Source of the DNA: Anaerolineae bacterium | GTDB taxonomy: Bacteria; Chloroflexota; Anaerolineae; B4-G1; DUEL01 | Assembly (NCBI GenBank): GCA_016926575.1 | Contig: JAFGOJ010000454.1 | Coordinates: 1-42,868 of the forward strand | Direction: 5' to 3' | Length of the DNA: 42,868 bases | Shown: positions 34,501 through 38,322 of the stretch, in pieces | Layout of the letters: every line of letters begins with the position of its first letter | Numbering within the stretch: position 1 is the first letter of the stretch | Translations under genes and position numbers: made by a program | The notes under the pieces: model-generated | The model's input: only the letters and a program-made list of their open reading frames with translations | What the model was told of the DNA's origin: nothing | The model's database searches: none

Positions 34501-35588
34501 CTGGTGAGGTCACCAACGAGCCGGCATCCCTGGAAGGAGAGACATGGCAGCACGTCCTGCAAAGCGACGTCGCCGGCGATTACTGGCTGTGGATCAATGC
34601 CTTCGACGAGGCAGGCAACGTGACCACGGCTGGGCCGTTCGGGGTCACCCTGATTCCGCCCGGCTCCCGCGTCTATCTGCCGCTGGTGAGCAGTGCCGGA
34701 GCACCCCCGCCCATCGTACTGCCCGATCTCGCAGTGCAGGCGAGCGACGTGCTGCTGGCCTCCACCGAGGCGCAGATCGTCGTCCGCAACGTGAGCGCCG
34801 CCACCATGAGCGCCGATTTCCGAGTGGACCTGTACTTCGACCCCAGCCACGTGCCGGGGATCAGCGACCACTGGCAGAGCATCGCCACCTATGGCGCGCA
34901 CTGGCTGGTGCCGGCAGGAAGCCACCCGCTGGCGCCGGGCGGACAGGTCACACTGACGCTCGCCAGCGCCGCCGGGAGCAACTACCCGGCGCAAATCGCG
35001 CCGTTCGACCACGCCTACGTCCAGGCGGACACACTCAATGCGGTGGCCGAGTTGAACGAAGGCAACAATCTTGTCGAGTTGGATATCGTCGACATTGACG
35101 CGCCCGACCTGATCGTAGAGCGCACCGTCGCCGCCGGCAGCAACGTGCAGGTGATCATTCGCAACCAGGGCGAATCGTCTGTGGTTGACGAGTTCTGGGT
35201 GGAACTCTACGTGGACCCCAGTCCTGCCCCCACACGCGTCAACCAGATCTGGAACGATCTGGCCGACCAGGGGCTGGTATGGGGCGTGACGACGCCGCTG
35301 AAACCGGGCGAGGCGCTCACGCTCACCGTGGGCGACGCCTATTATGCGCCGCAATACAGCCAGGTTTCCTGGCCGCTGCCCGTCGGAACAGTGGTCTATG
35401 CCCAGGTGGATTCGGTCAACGCCGATACGACCTACGGCGGCGTGCTGGAGAGCCACGAGATCATGGGCCAGCCGTACAACAACATCGCCGGACCAGTGGA
35501 GGTGACTGGGAGCGCGGCGGGGGCATCAGCTGCTGCAAGCATAGGTCCGGTTTCACACCTAGGAACCCGCCTGCCACGCAGGCGATAA
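13542..35588 (+). CDS. Giant multidomain cell-surface protein, 7348 aa
   Basis: The start at 13542 follows AGGAGA and opens a signal peptide (K-P-S-L-K-Y-G-H, then a leucine-rich core); an in-frame ATG at 13461 lacks these. Domains (approximate residues): lipoprotein-like beta domain 35-290; two TM helices 311-329 and 334-352; coiled coil 355-392; thrombospondin type 3 calcium motifs 447-557; a large unrecognised region; a hydrophobic cluster with several TM candidates 1280-1443; more D-x-D-G-D-G motifs 1715-1835; eight LamG domains 1857-4118 with Ig-like modules between; one LVIVD blade 4257-4318; an insert 4318-5575 (CARDB, Big_5-like, seven FG-GAP units, cadherin-like units); six LVIVD blades 5576-5805; Ig-like domains; a CBM9-like sandwich 6167-6400; a DUF11-like module; a proprotein-convertase P-domain 6753-6897; V-Y-L-P-L-V 7044-7049; two CARDB domains to 7323; a basic tail. 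Probable role: adhesion or glycan binding at the cell surface. No catalytic domain was identified. The uninterrupted 22-kb frame argues it is expressed. Confidence 0.93.
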   Translation: MKPSLKYGHWILALSVTLLLAGGTLAPRALQADAPSPEQVVQRAWRLAQEANTYRFATEIVQTTYPAPTLVNVGRSTREATLYMEGQADLPNRTLLMTLWQNGGSVLNPSDGIQVRIEGDRAYGRQAGGPWEEVDDFSGAFAPANDLMAYLAGAHDIRKLGTETIQSPPEAQTGQDNASSHLVPLPPSLSYTRYAFEVDGPAFAHHLRDQMERHLREKGELPLGLTLDTSDEMRAVTGAGELWLDSRGLPLRLIVHLVYPSRENGERVEADVKTDFSGFVPLVQAATPAARLASAMGLPRTPHDWLQFGQQGALAVGSLGLFIALIVYSRSKKVYVAFVVTIIISMVIGPLLQSQQVAAFSERMAAQRAEQEQRQQEQESADQVQEEMTASTWDPHRNPLANQQVDESASQQSADPLPIPDVQLPTSNIQSLIAALQLQATTTITNPTADNDGDTLTNIQELRLGTTLGDTDSDGDGITDGAEVRGFQGTLGDMWYLDPLNPDSNNDGLPDTLECPQLLRPSLSALSPSGACQDKDQDGVPDVFDIDNDDDGVPDQVDLSPFSVMGSASAPFNYDNPFRFGASYLQANKPVLVDVQLRPQNPDHLSYALNVMDWPAGDTQGQVQRVLHSTYASHMTGEQLEYEPSAANGDMRLIPMLEIEMTGATIPLPLTTTLATTIQWRSDISGTVKARQSGQNIFLDFSSWPGRSVRYYFIIYNGPCGALGSEWFGPFSVAAGDTSYTIANRDLLDVADGQHAITVYDNVAGENPVCTTIDNIVNGPYTDRMVDAAPLEVYGVSVREKDENGTLLAYVPLNMVNDDTGGARAAFAGRMFYQPGSGGWGNTQKMRLVWLVQMLTDWCDTEGFTPSSDENADEELTAWCSESTHRVERTQVVHTYYEDWRLAGLAVREDHGAAVAIAHEDPTTDQHPDNDDYLWMLAKGLEASFVTGRKGTGGQRDITPSVIRQRFDRVAGSGTDEQRWGIPQDALRVTYYGTNYFPHQGYLANIAAQYSKDALARFLVGGQPTTDAPTLLFAREEYFRSANLDAVPHTNGAAQATVELKPEEYAVETVATVQWAPYRYRNGQWQAYPIAEYMDVLDLRIGDLFKGVPDFYDPNDLENSELALDGAVMAAQSSYLAFYNGVSNIVQRGAIAYAQADFVWTDRQLLDWTYLTARKGLIIGTNAVTVGVVETLINKIVDKLAAKAIEQNVLALFQQAFPTLDFAQKAAEIGKWAQFKEFVGGLSWAGFKSSVSGFVSDKWGMVTAKLKDLFAWARGSPGWALAGAVLALTTIVAVAALAGAGKWDVAISVGVLGLSMFSLGKAIYNLVTYGASEGIQVVTQTVKIFGTVTSTANVAGVIGLIIAAVAAIGFFVYAWASSGVGIFSLAFNAMLAQTIAQIVVAVIMFAIAAIPVVGQLIVAIIAVIDSLIALICTAIGEEARTNVAGQWLCRGLTGVATELIRNVIYDAHDLVDLRNPDRLQFFNFDQQVSESQGVSEGSTVRYSTSVTTTIQLAHVFPDWEEMLEGWRSGTRLIPIDWKSLSYAYQFNNDDLRTAHYTYNLQTVQANTHETLSRYSEDEGALVWQQTQSDFGYMEIVPFLAVNSTSTYDTLDETGINRPVSLYLAEGYNVPLQECFVVPDPPGCIIAPYVPFLCLVPVCHIRDNAATSHIDLGQRMYLDVFPENLSQFYDLAPKDGGYALAWGQTGDVTFPRQRDADGDGLLTVALGGSDPDDSKWDSDGDGLGDYFEYTVGSDPTQPDGDGDGLTDQVEFRLSTDPYRADSDGDGLTDAEEARGWEFVYDLTTGGQLRTRVTSDPLTPDADGDGLTDFQEKTYGFNPRVPESDTVLTLDSRVYETSAPHLLLRFEEDAGAAAFGDSSGYGNVAACDGDGCPTVVEGRYGNALQFDGADDWVEGPEMDIPDDFTLALWVNPDRTSDGQTFIGKHTAGGANLIVFGFSTGGYSFNIRGASYAAGTKTTGWQHLAVVGHRTGASTTEVTVYRNGDLLWQHTLSSVAGDVSGKPWAIGQEWDPGGPSDFFDGAIDEVAVFDRALSETEIEALMRAQYNPSDLFVRPDDLLRYEAAIKNELLGRQAQGLLTTDFPPTTLTGSTVNPVSFMLQPQETAVMSGSVQVNSAVASGTAISLTQVAGAVILDWREQSGFAEMWLPLNEISTTTTFQDYSGNVPQRNGRCSGAHCPAREQPGYFDYGLRLDGINDYVVLSDTMTLGLKDSSFTVSAWVNGAAFSSNDQAIMGTDTQSTNQGLHLVVRNGKPYMGFYGNDLDSGFTLSDGRWYHVVFRYTQSTGEQAIFVNGEPRNWRTGAAAFQGSGTVYLGRALGGNYFNGWMDDVRVFQRALTRDEIRALYGQPVLRFGFEPSVYNVYLDESGFGNFAAGATCPSSQQNGISGGALEFSGMQQCSMFMSESLNLWDSAFTLSIWLYPRTTGSSTYDDYTQGIFGNYWSYRDTAANNTDAAAQSYPTLFRVGRRLRFGFGDGTTWRHWDTGDVLTLNKWNHVVVAFGPIYDQDGNFLENRITFYVDGTPVKSEGVGSAAPRYSWLYNFLISIGQVSSMARLYVDNIWVDDEKDGSGSAELCLAWDEQEIYNQGDIGDDNGDGKSYSVSHEEVFINSGTLRMWEDDRDHSSRGTRCGARPDDDDDPLDGGTRDSGGWSFDIYYPGLGRSGYSFSGDTEGTLYLSKDNPSIPFHGRIDELTLYKRALSAEEVQELYLSVSAALRLRLDDPPGSDTFENSLDLSRQSDAYCSGSRCPTAGVNGRDLQATLFDGNDVLNTNLTVDQSSSSAGVTMMAWVYPTSTSSGVHHVISTYAGGDYLWSLLRNGDKWAFNTGIGVQTTLASVDVGRWQHIAVVYDPAHGTTSFYKDGVREFQSVYGMAYHSTSNTVAIGGRSGGGLYFDGRIDDVRIFKLPLSAADVASIYRAAPILQMHFDDDPANTTQFRDSSGNGLNGTCSRLPGYYDRCPKVGEGIQGQVGLAADFDGVDDYFTVPDDDRLDLDAFSVGLWIMPTANLTRTQILLRKGEYDDINFELHVEGGTLKPIVSFHDCAGWGAYRELASSTPLIVGQWNHVLGTYDGQELVIYVNGYEQGRTRLAATPCHNDATLFVGMGALPPAARIDELTIYDHALGPYEVRDIFLYQGRWVEDRQSHTIVVDDEYPVSALLSYAPTQPYRANQYVGMHVEAHDATSGVSLVELGVKPSGQAAYTWTAAPPCQQTANGIAWCPAFDPTQLGGEGVYTLQTRAIDRVGHRETPAQEYVVYVDGTPPTIASALASGTVVGASPHPSRPGAWRVPLRGTVSDPIIATGVPGSGVRPDSVWVTLLTPAGAPAGEGPQLAALNGVTWTVAYDFGTREPTGVYTLHVEAADRAPTADTLGNRRAVDLGTIVVDAVAPSAGLSVQDVPTTAVTSMLPFSGTVVELPALDHTVLRLHLDEVSGASTFYDASGYGHNATCEASWSVCPAMTDGVYGHALQFDGQDDWIETRQSPFLDLSGGSFSEAFWVYPTLQDDYEHGVLGWESIVADRYNYPSVWVVQRTKIHAGFGDGVNWNTITTDDILTPNAWNHVAVTFDGKSYKVYVNGAERFSTDDYAGRKPYAETRVMIGSAGASRYLRGTLDEVIILSRALLPGEVRTLAQSQVVGVSAVQVAFTPNLYAWPFYNEQTPAGQALHLPFEDAPDENGSLTFYDISGNGHHGQCGARCPATGQSGHDGNAAGFDGSDDFVGISGFGSFTTTTVSAWVYRTGENSTRETIVSYKTHGGCGFTLALNETNLSLPKSNPLRFNNQYPRLYVNVGGTWVSAEQQLPIPQNQWVHLAGTYDGQTIRLYRDGQEVASTPAPGGMTQCTADVAVGSRSSQDMHYFPGSLDEVRIFERALSPAEIRSLYLGAGPVLALPLDQAWITDGSVLPDISGWQHDGTLHAAGTSSNLAVAGQVGPYALNLEGGNYYVAVPDSAAFDLSTFSVGAWVMPYWTSSQPQPLVVKRGASAAQQNYGLYLYYTNLYNGNSGHLRFSFGDCAATREFNSTATLNWRQWNHVMMTYDGAHFKVYINGALDRSVDVAATPCQNAEPVRIGGGVPTGSLLPFAGRVDEVRVYPRALSATEVAALNENRWRAASLSASGAGAEQATWTAQVPAGLEGDYRVDLRGQDTANHTDNSGSSLGVWAPTVDTLAPRVTLTRTLVSGAYHYRMVAEDYNLTDEGLHAPCDVGVIVTSQYFQSPWYLALSAQTQERNQRLYQLAAECEVPAWMMPGLVGSYDTPGLASGIALSGTTAYVADGEAGLQILDISNPAIPRLVATFDTPDTALAVTLPRVGQGQAAPGAEASTPRGAADSIPRYTERSYLAREQDTGVDAALRPSEAPSPYEPREAPLASDIVPIHAAASSARPGSTSPSKVDRSAVQQGGDPDLMVESIVAEPAAVGLNEPFTVTVVVKNQGPDDAGGNFHTGIYADFDPAGQCDCCIHSWACTSVVSLTAGLTATLTFTHTGFSRPGYHRIYAQTDSYCAYLDSNWDNNTSAPITVTVRFFTVTMTSPAGNGLEIARDGVISATFSQVVSGTTFSTRTFTVRGNQTGVYTGVGQAVSWSYIFDAARDFMPGETLVVNLSDGILADDATPLLPYAWQFRSAVDGGTGAFQDSGQSLGSAGSYGIVLGDVDGDGDLDALTRYAADPVRVWQNDGSGVFTDTGQSVASSNVADFALGDLDGDGDLDIFIGEGYAQPKRVWLNDGTGVFTDSLQYLSGVEETLAVALGDLDGDGDLDAFAGNRGLGPYDANQVWLNDGAGVFSLGQNVGAEPTLDVALGDVDGDGDLDALVGNESLSNTVWLNDGLGNFSDSGQALGSGDVAVYVALDDLDGDGDLDAFTAGYMLQSGRVWLNDGSGVFADSLQSLPSPGSLPVELGDLDGDHDLDVTLDGGDIWLNDSTGIFTDSLQSIGLGWPDGALALGDVDGDGDLDVLLGQDSPDGEMFVDAVTLWLNTRLAHDDTFAVAEDSVGNTLNVLANDGFTGGPSLTISSVGAPISGTVTIAGSTVVYTPTLDFTGDDVFTYSVATAGGLLGDTATITVTVGGTNDPPAAQDDTATTNEDTAAAISVLANDSDPDGQTPFLLAVENPTSHGAAAIAGNTVIYTPSQDFNGADTFAYTISDGILTDTARITVTIQPINDAPPFTTGPDWVVAEDCGTQVVPAWATDIAPAPATATDEAGQVLTFTLTNDNNGLFSAQPGLSVAGVLTFTPAANANGVARVSATLQDSGGTANGGMDTTMQSFVITVTAVNDAPQANDVTRATPEDVPLNIAIVPSQVSDVDGDPLTVSSVGAPANGTATTDGSNVVYTPTLDLNGVDVFTYTVRDPGGLTDTATITVTVTEMNDLPTLDPLSKLTIDEDAAMQTVGLSGISSGAPDETQTLTVTATSDDTGLIPHPTVAYTSPNTTGALYFQPVANAFGVVTLAVTVTDGLSQTACTFQVTVTPVNDPPTLDAIPDVEVYADAGPQTVSLSGIGAGPNESQALTVTASSGNVGLLPHPTVVYTSPNPTGSLWLSPQSGHAGAATVVVTVTDGLSQTVRSFQVTVSPFPPRPYAYVADWTGGLRLVDVSTPANPHASGVYTTYSAYDVALSGPYAYVASGYAGLQIIDVSDPADPHKVGEAGFAGNAQGVAVSGGTAYVADGDRNQLRIVDVSDPTDPHQITTYGTPGYAYDVAVLGGYAYVACGFRGLQVVDVSDPANPHLAGSLGASSARGVAVSGNRVYLADGIAGLRVVDVSVPSSPQLVSTFDTPGNAFDVAVAGGLVYVADYDKGLQVINPDGVTPSATACDTAGHCTTVAATAQVQGAGLEPLAVNLGAGALGPMALSESGQEWPSVSIAGVPSVLASADPISVTGEAYVTTTSSLRALTVTVDSALIYVETWPSGTVTQTVWSADWMPAGEGTYVLQARVVDDDGGTASDTLTVTVDTQPPTVGITPTLLTSAQYHPPRAIDITGVATDTGGVASVEATVVQDGVARSAVLLGGSSPTATAWVATWYLGSNPLPDGEVYTITARSVDIVGRSTWVTEPVTVDVTPPTPVTLTLSAAGDRLSPGETLRDTPATLTLTWTQAGDGSGVAGYLADWAIAVTNTTHTTSSIPALATRIVTTTAQDGQKVTAWVVGEDIYQNRRWQRAGPVYVDGPRTPDYAILDDPDGVYRGWMESGCSLLGVDRRASRQAQGAEQRFYATWNAEGLRLAWNGANWDDPSTGSGQAGGDLFVYLDVQAGGAITAYNPYSDTAGAVVYLPGVTPGSSAGAMTADYLVWVRDARTALLMHWDGSAWISDTLLLPAWYRFDAALSNPSTGSGAAGHTDLYLPFDLLGIADPASTPLNLVAFASENDALRLWATAPAANPVNSSRVVETGVFAGEEQEFALTQRYHWDGLGAGVCPNGSEGSTPFQYPDTDLQGRISADPVGTAYAFVDDNLFWLWELLLGSPPADITSLLEPLMSADLPRVGNGQLISYTIRCHNQGAYTATNVVADVQALYALALVGGDRQIPLGDIGPGEEDTVTFYGVVDLGLSAEPWAAVEARIYDDAHDPSGQPLEWLWVHHPVDRDAPEFFGIQQPRYLIGTGTTDLRGYAYDDSGVPTMTLTIQSPSSLTQTLICPDATAQDGQWTCAWDVTASNGGAAPAHGAQFDVQLQATDGLGQSGLGDWQPFVVDAMPPAVTLDVAASGVSDGSVVRDTTFTLVGDLRDDGGVQQVDVCLGGSCGIASLTSLLASAPASYEDAPGAPIAITGGCFERYFDVSEDIAIGWARLGFVAAHTHRDDLQVELRSPHGTTVRVLDDDAVSGTQLQNYDLLLSDAAASAYAAGVGDDPTWPYYERLARPNAPLHAFQGESSAGLWTLRICDTDGAANDGVYYRSLLELTPRDAAVQAARWSYRTPATADRLDHISRTIVISGTDAVGNRSAISLMVWVDNVAPVITVTQAVARAVVGSRDALIGGVAHDGGQVIAVSVIIETPAGEVTNEPASLEGETWQHVLQSDVAGDYWLWINAFDEAGNVTTAGPFGVTLIPPGSRVYLPLVSSAGAPPPIVLPDLAVQASDVLLASTEAQIVVRNVSAATMSADFRVDLYFDPSHVPGISDHWQSIATYGAHWLVPAGSHPLAPGGQVTLTLASAAGSNYPAQIAPFDHAYVQADTLNAVAELNEGNNLVELDIVDIDAPDLIVERTVAAGSNVQVIIRNQGESSVVDEFWVELYVDPSPAPTRVNQIWNDLADQGLVWGVTTPLKPGEALTLTVGDAYYAPQYSQVSWPLPVGTVVYAQVDSVNADTTYGGVLESHEIMGQPYNNIAGPVEVTGSAAGASAAASIGPVSHLGTRLPRRR
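17380..17870 (+). other. Internal hydrophobic cluster of the giant protein (membrane or pore candidate)
   Basis: Within residues about 1280-1443 several long apolar stretches occur in series (for example A-L-A-G-A-V-L-A-L, G-L-I-I-A-A-V-A-A-I and V-A-V-I-M-F-A-I-A-A-I-P-V-V). They are preceded by amphipathic, lysine-rich helices. This is unusual in the middle of a calcium-motif surface protein. It may be a multi-span anchor or a pore-like region. Confidence 0.6.
19110..25895 (+). repeat. Array of eight LamG (concanavalin-like) domains
   Basis: Units at about 19110-19735, 20020-20632, 20636-21717, 21727-22342, 22341-22988, 23832-24480, 24558-25220 and 25221-25895. Each shows a D-x-S-G-x-G start, F-D-G-x-D-D-x-V, W-x-H-V or W-N-H-V, V-Y-x-N-G and a closing R-I-D-E-V-x-I-x-x-R-A-L-S. 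The third is expanded by an acidic insertion (about 21245-21600). The units have diverged, so this is not a recent tandem duplication. Confidence 0.9.
27450..28480 (+). repeat. Seven FG-GAP/VCBS units with calcium-binding motifs
   Basis: Seven copies of D-x-D-G-D-G-D-L-D (one has H for G) alternate with V-W-L-N-D-G-x-G-x-F. This is the right number for a closed integrin-like beta-propeller. It lies inside the LVIVD insertion. Confidence 0.85.
28494..30265 (+). repeat. Tandem bacterial cadherin-like / Ig-like units
   Basis: About six units with N-V-L-A-N-D, V-V-Y-T-P-T-L-D-F-x-G-x-D-x-F-T-Y and closing T-I-T-V-T-V-x-x-x-N-D-x-P, typical of cadherin-like modules in large secreted adhesins. They end exactly where the LVIVD propeller resumes. 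Confidence 0.8.
32226..32242 (+). repeat. REP-like unit CCTTCGACAGGCTCAGG inside coding sequence, copy 1
   Basis: It encodes P-S-T-G-S-G in frame within the CBM9-like domain of the giant protein, between W-D-D and G-G-D-L-F-V-Y-L, where it looks like added residues. Confidence 0.75.
32511..32527 (+). repeat. REP-like unit CCTTCGACAGGCTCAGG inside coding sequence, copy 2
   Basis: Identical 17-mer 285 bp after copy 1, in the same frame, again encoding P-S-T-G-S-G, here before H-T-D-L-Y-L-P-F. Confidence 0.75.
35568..35584 (+). terminator. Hairpin overlapping the end of the giant gene
   Basis: CGCCTGC-CAC-GCAGGCG is a perfect 7-bp stem with a 3-base loop that ends one base before the TAA. It codes for the terminal R-L-P-R-R-R. 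No T-run follows, so it is at best a weak terminator. Confidence 0.35.
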
Positions 35589-35723
35589 TCGGCCCACCAC
35601 GCACCAGACACCACCCGGCAAAAACATATCGCCGGCGGCGGATGCCGCGGTCGCGGCGGTTGACGTGCACCTTTCCCTTGAACATTGGCCCGCTTGCCGC
35701 AGGGTCTCGCAAGCTCTATGCGC

Positions 35724-37262
35724 CTATGATGCCCGCCGTGGCCGGTACTGAATGGCCTCGGCCAGGTGCGGAATCTCGATGCGGGCGCTCCCCGCGAGAT
35801 CCGCGATCGTGCGGGCCAGCTTGAGGATGCGGTGGAAAGCGCGCGCGCTCATCTGCAGTTGCTGCATCGCCGCCTTGATCAATCCCCGCCCAGCCTCGTC
35901 CAGGCTGCAGATCTGGCGCACTTCCGAGGGCCCCATATCGGCGTTGCACAGCAGGGGAGGTTCGCGAACCGCCCATGCCGCGAAACGCTGCCGCTGCACC
36001 TCCCGCGCCGCCTCCACCCGCGCCCGGATCGCCTCCGACGGCTCCCCAAGCCGCCCGTCGGTCAGCTTCTCATAATCCACCCGCGGCACCTCCACGTGGA
36101 TGTCGAAGCGGTCCAGCAGCGGCCCGGAGATGCGCTTCTGGTAGCGGCTGATGGCCTGCATCGAACAGGTGCATTCCCTCAACGGGTCGCCATAGTAGCC
36201 GCAGGGGCAGGGATTCAGCGCCGCCACCAGCATAAAGTTGGCCGGAAAGGTCAGCGTGCCCGAGGCACGCGCGATAGAGACCTGGTGATCCTCCAACGGC
36301 TGGCGCAGCCCTTCCAGCTCCCGCGAACCAAACTCGGGCAGCTCGTCGAGGAAGAGCACGCCCCGGTGAGCCAGGCTGATCTCGCCGGGTCGCGGCCAGT
36401 TGCCCCCACCCACCAGCCCGGCGTGGCTGATGGTGTGATGAGGCGCGCGGAAGGGACGGTGGCGGATGAGGGGGGTGTCCGGCGGCAAGAGCCCTGCCAC
36501 GCTGTAGATCTTGGTCACCTCCAGCGCCTCTTCGACCGACATCGCTGGCAGGATCGAGGGCATCGAACGGGCCAGCAGCGTCTTGCCAGCGCCAGGCGGG
36601 CCGCTCAGTAAAACGTTGTGGCCCGCGGCGGCTGCCACCTCGAGGGCGCGCTTGACGTGCTCCTGTCCCTTGATCTCGGCGAAATCCGCCGCGTAGGGCG
36701 GGAGCGGCGACGAGGCCAGGCCCTGGCCGGGGGTGTAGGGCGGGATCACGCGCAGCCCTTGCAGATGCGCCGCAAGCTGGCCCAGGTTCTCGACCGGGAT
36801 CACCTCCAACCCGTCGATCAGGGCTGCCTCGGGAGCGTCGGCGGCGGGAACGAATAAACGCCGGAGACGCTGCTGGTGGGCCAGCGCCGCGATGGGCAGG
36901 ATGCCGTTGACGTGGCACACCGAGCCGTCGAGAGAGAGCTCGCCGATGAACAACGCGCCTTCGACCTGCTGCGGCCAGGCCTGCTCCGACGCGATCATCA
37001 CCCCCACGGCAATGGGCAGATCGTAGACGGGCCCCTCCTTGCGTATGTCGGCAGGGGCCAGGTTGATGGTGATGCGCTTGTTGGGGAAAAGAAAGCCCGA
37101 GTTCCTGATGGCCGCGCGAACCCGCTCGCTGGACTCCTTGACCGCCGCGTCGGGCAGGCCGACCATGATCAACCCGGGCATGCCGCGCGCCGTGTCGACC
37201 TCCACGCTGACAAGGACGCCCTCCAGACCGACCAGGGCGCAGCTGGTGACTTTGGCAAGCAT
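35724..37262 (-). CDS. comM: ComM/YifB-family Mg-chelatase-like AAA+ ATPase
   Basis: Full-length 512-residue member of the YifB/ComM family. The N-terminal ChlI-like domain starts M-L-A-K-V-T-S-C-A-L-V-G. The AAA+ core has Walker A GPPGAGKT (221-228) and Walker B G-V-L-F-L-D-E (301-307). A cysteine cluster C-P-C...C-T-C (352, 354, 364, 366) and P-L-L-D-R-F-D-I-H follow, and the C-terminal domain ends H-L-A-E-A-I-Q-Y-R. In naturally competent bacteria ComM is a hexameric helicase that drives branch migration during recombination of incoming DNA; in other bacteria the role is less clear. Its promoter is at 37288-37316, with GGAGG at 37277-37273. It is separated from the upstream methyltransferase by a terminator, so it is transcribed alone. 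Copies of its last 50-70 bp occur at 12930 and 4161. Confidence 0.95.
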   Translation of the reverse strand: MLAKVTSCALVGLEGVLVSVEVDTARGMPGLIMVGLPDAAVKESSERVRAAIRNSGFLFPNKRITINLAPADIRKEGPVYDLPIAVGVMIASEQAWPQQVEGALFIGELSLDGSVCHVNGILPIAALAHQQRLRRLFVPAADAPEAALIDGLEVIPVENLGQLAAHLQGLRVIPPYTPGQGLASSPLPPYAADFAEIKGQEHVKRALEVAAAAGHNVLLSGPPGAGKTLLARSMPSILPAMSVEEALEVTKIYSVAGLLPPDTPLIRHRPFRAPHHTISHAGLVGGGNWPRPGEISLAHRGVLFLDELPEFGSRELEGLRQPLEDHQVSIARASGTLTFPANFMLVAALNPCPCGYYGDPLRECTCSMQAISRYQKRISGPLLDRFDIHVEVPRVDYEKLTDGRLGEPSEAIRARVEAAREVQRQRFAAWAVREPPLLCNADMGPSEVRQICSLDEAGRGLIKAAMQQLQMSARAFHRILKLARTIADLAGSARIEIPHLAEAIQYRPRRAS

Positions 37263-37287
37263 ATTCGGTTACCCTCCGCTGGGCCAG

Positions 37288-37316
37288 ATTGTAGCACAAG
37301 GGGCGAGAGCAGGCAA
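37288..37316 (-). promoter_or_regulatory. Sigma70-type promoter of comM
   Basis: On the minus strand TTGCCT (37316-37311), 17 bp, TACAAT (37293-37288). The predicted leader is about 19 bases and contains the GGAGG ribosome site. Confidence 0.7.
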
Positions 37317-37327
37317 GCGCATAGGAA

Positions 37328-37368
37328 AGGGGTGCCGGCAGGCGGTTCCACCGCCTGCCGGCACCCCT
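37328..37368 (-). terminator. Intrinsic terminator after the methyltransferase gene
   Basis: A perfect 18-bp stem (37328-37345 with 37351-37368) closes on the loop TTCCA (plus strand). On the minus strand the stem is followed by TTTCCTAT, a short T-rich tail. It sits between the methyltransferase stop (37387) and the comM promoter. Confidence 0.8.
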
Positions 37369-37386
37369 CTACCCTGTTTCCCTCGG

Positions 37387-38169
37387 CTACTTCCGGCCCA
37401 CCAGAACCACGTATCCCAGCCGCTTGAACAGGCCCTTGGGCATACGCTTCCTTTCCCTCATGTACTTCCTGAGCGCCGGATTCTTGATGTACAGGACCAA
37501 GGTGCGAGAAAACATCCTGAACATATCGCCTGCCGTGTAGCGCTTGACCTGGCTGGCCTCGCGGCGCGTCTCGACCCTGTAAACCCGCGCGACGACGTCC
37601 CTGAACCCGGCACCCTCCAGGAGCGCCCGCCAATCCTCGACGTCCAGGATGTCCGGCGCGATATCCCAGGTGCGCTTGTACTCGACCATCTCCGCCGTCG
37701 GCGTCTCGATCCAGATCTCTTCGTTCAGCCCGACGTACCCCCCAGGCCTCACCACGCGCGCGTACTCGTCTATCACCCGCTTCTTGTCCTCGATAAAGGT
37801 CGCCACCGACTCGCACAGGATGACGTCAAAGGTCGCATCGTCGAACGGCAGCGCCTGCGCGTCCGCGACCCTGAACTCGACGAGATCCCTCACCCCCAGC
37901 TTGCCGGCCCTCTCGTCGGACAGGGCGACCATCGGCTCGCGGAGATCGACGCCGACGACACGGCAGCCAGTCGTCCTGGCCAGGTAGCACGCCGTCGCGC
38001 CCGCGCCGCAGCCGACGTCCAGCACGGCAGTGTCCTTGCCAATATGGCACAGCGTCGCTAGCTCCTTGGTGGTCTCCAATCCCCCCATGTGCTTCGTGGT
38101 GCCTATGGCGGCCTGTATCTCGAAATAAGAGAGATCCGAGGCTTCCTGCAGATACCTGTCACGCTTCAT
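37387..38169 (-). CDS. Class I SAM-dependent methyltransferase
   Basis: A 260-residue cytosolic protein with a typical Rossmann-type methyltransferase fold. Motif I is V-L-D-V-G-C-G-A-G-A-T (49-59), an acidic end of strand 2 is V-V-G-V-D-L-R (71-77), motif II/III includes V-A-D-A-Q-A-L-P-F-D-D and D-V-I-L-C-E-S, and V-V-R-P-G-G-Y follows. The pattern is that of the Methyltransf_11/UbiE-like group. The substrate is not indicated. The C-terminal third (Y-T-A-G-D-M-F-R-M-F, then a basic region) may contact it. It is the last minus-strand gene before a strong terminator and is preceded by a 153-bp gap after the glycosyltransferase. Confidence 0.9.
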   Translation of the reverse strand: MKRDRYLQEASDLSYFEIQAAIGTTKHMGGLETTKELATLCHIGKDTAVLDVGCGAGATACYLARTTGCRVVGVDLREPMVALSDERAGKLGVRDLVEFRVADAQALPFDDATFDVILCESVATFIEDKKRVIDEYARVVRPGGYVGLNEEIWIETPTAEMVEYKRTWDIAPDILDVEDWRALLEGAGFRDVVARVYRVETRREASQVKRYTAGDMFRMFSRTLVLYIKNPALRKYMRERKRMPKGLFKRLGYVVLVGRK

Positions 38170-38322
38170 CGTGCACCCCCATTTTAAGACATTCAGTTTT
38201 CCACCGTGACGACCCTATCCCCCCTGCCCCCTTCCCGCCAGCGGCAGGGCAGCTTGGCAATCCGCCCCACGTTTTCGTCATGGAGGGTCTCCGCGGGACA
38301 TGGCAACTGCTCCCCACCGGCG
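38170..38322. other. Short intergenic gap upstream of the methyltransferase
   Basis: There is no gene. A weak minus-strand promoter (TCACGG-17-TAAAAT, -10 at 38186-38181) is possible just before the methyltransferase start. I see nothing else. Confidence 0.3.
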
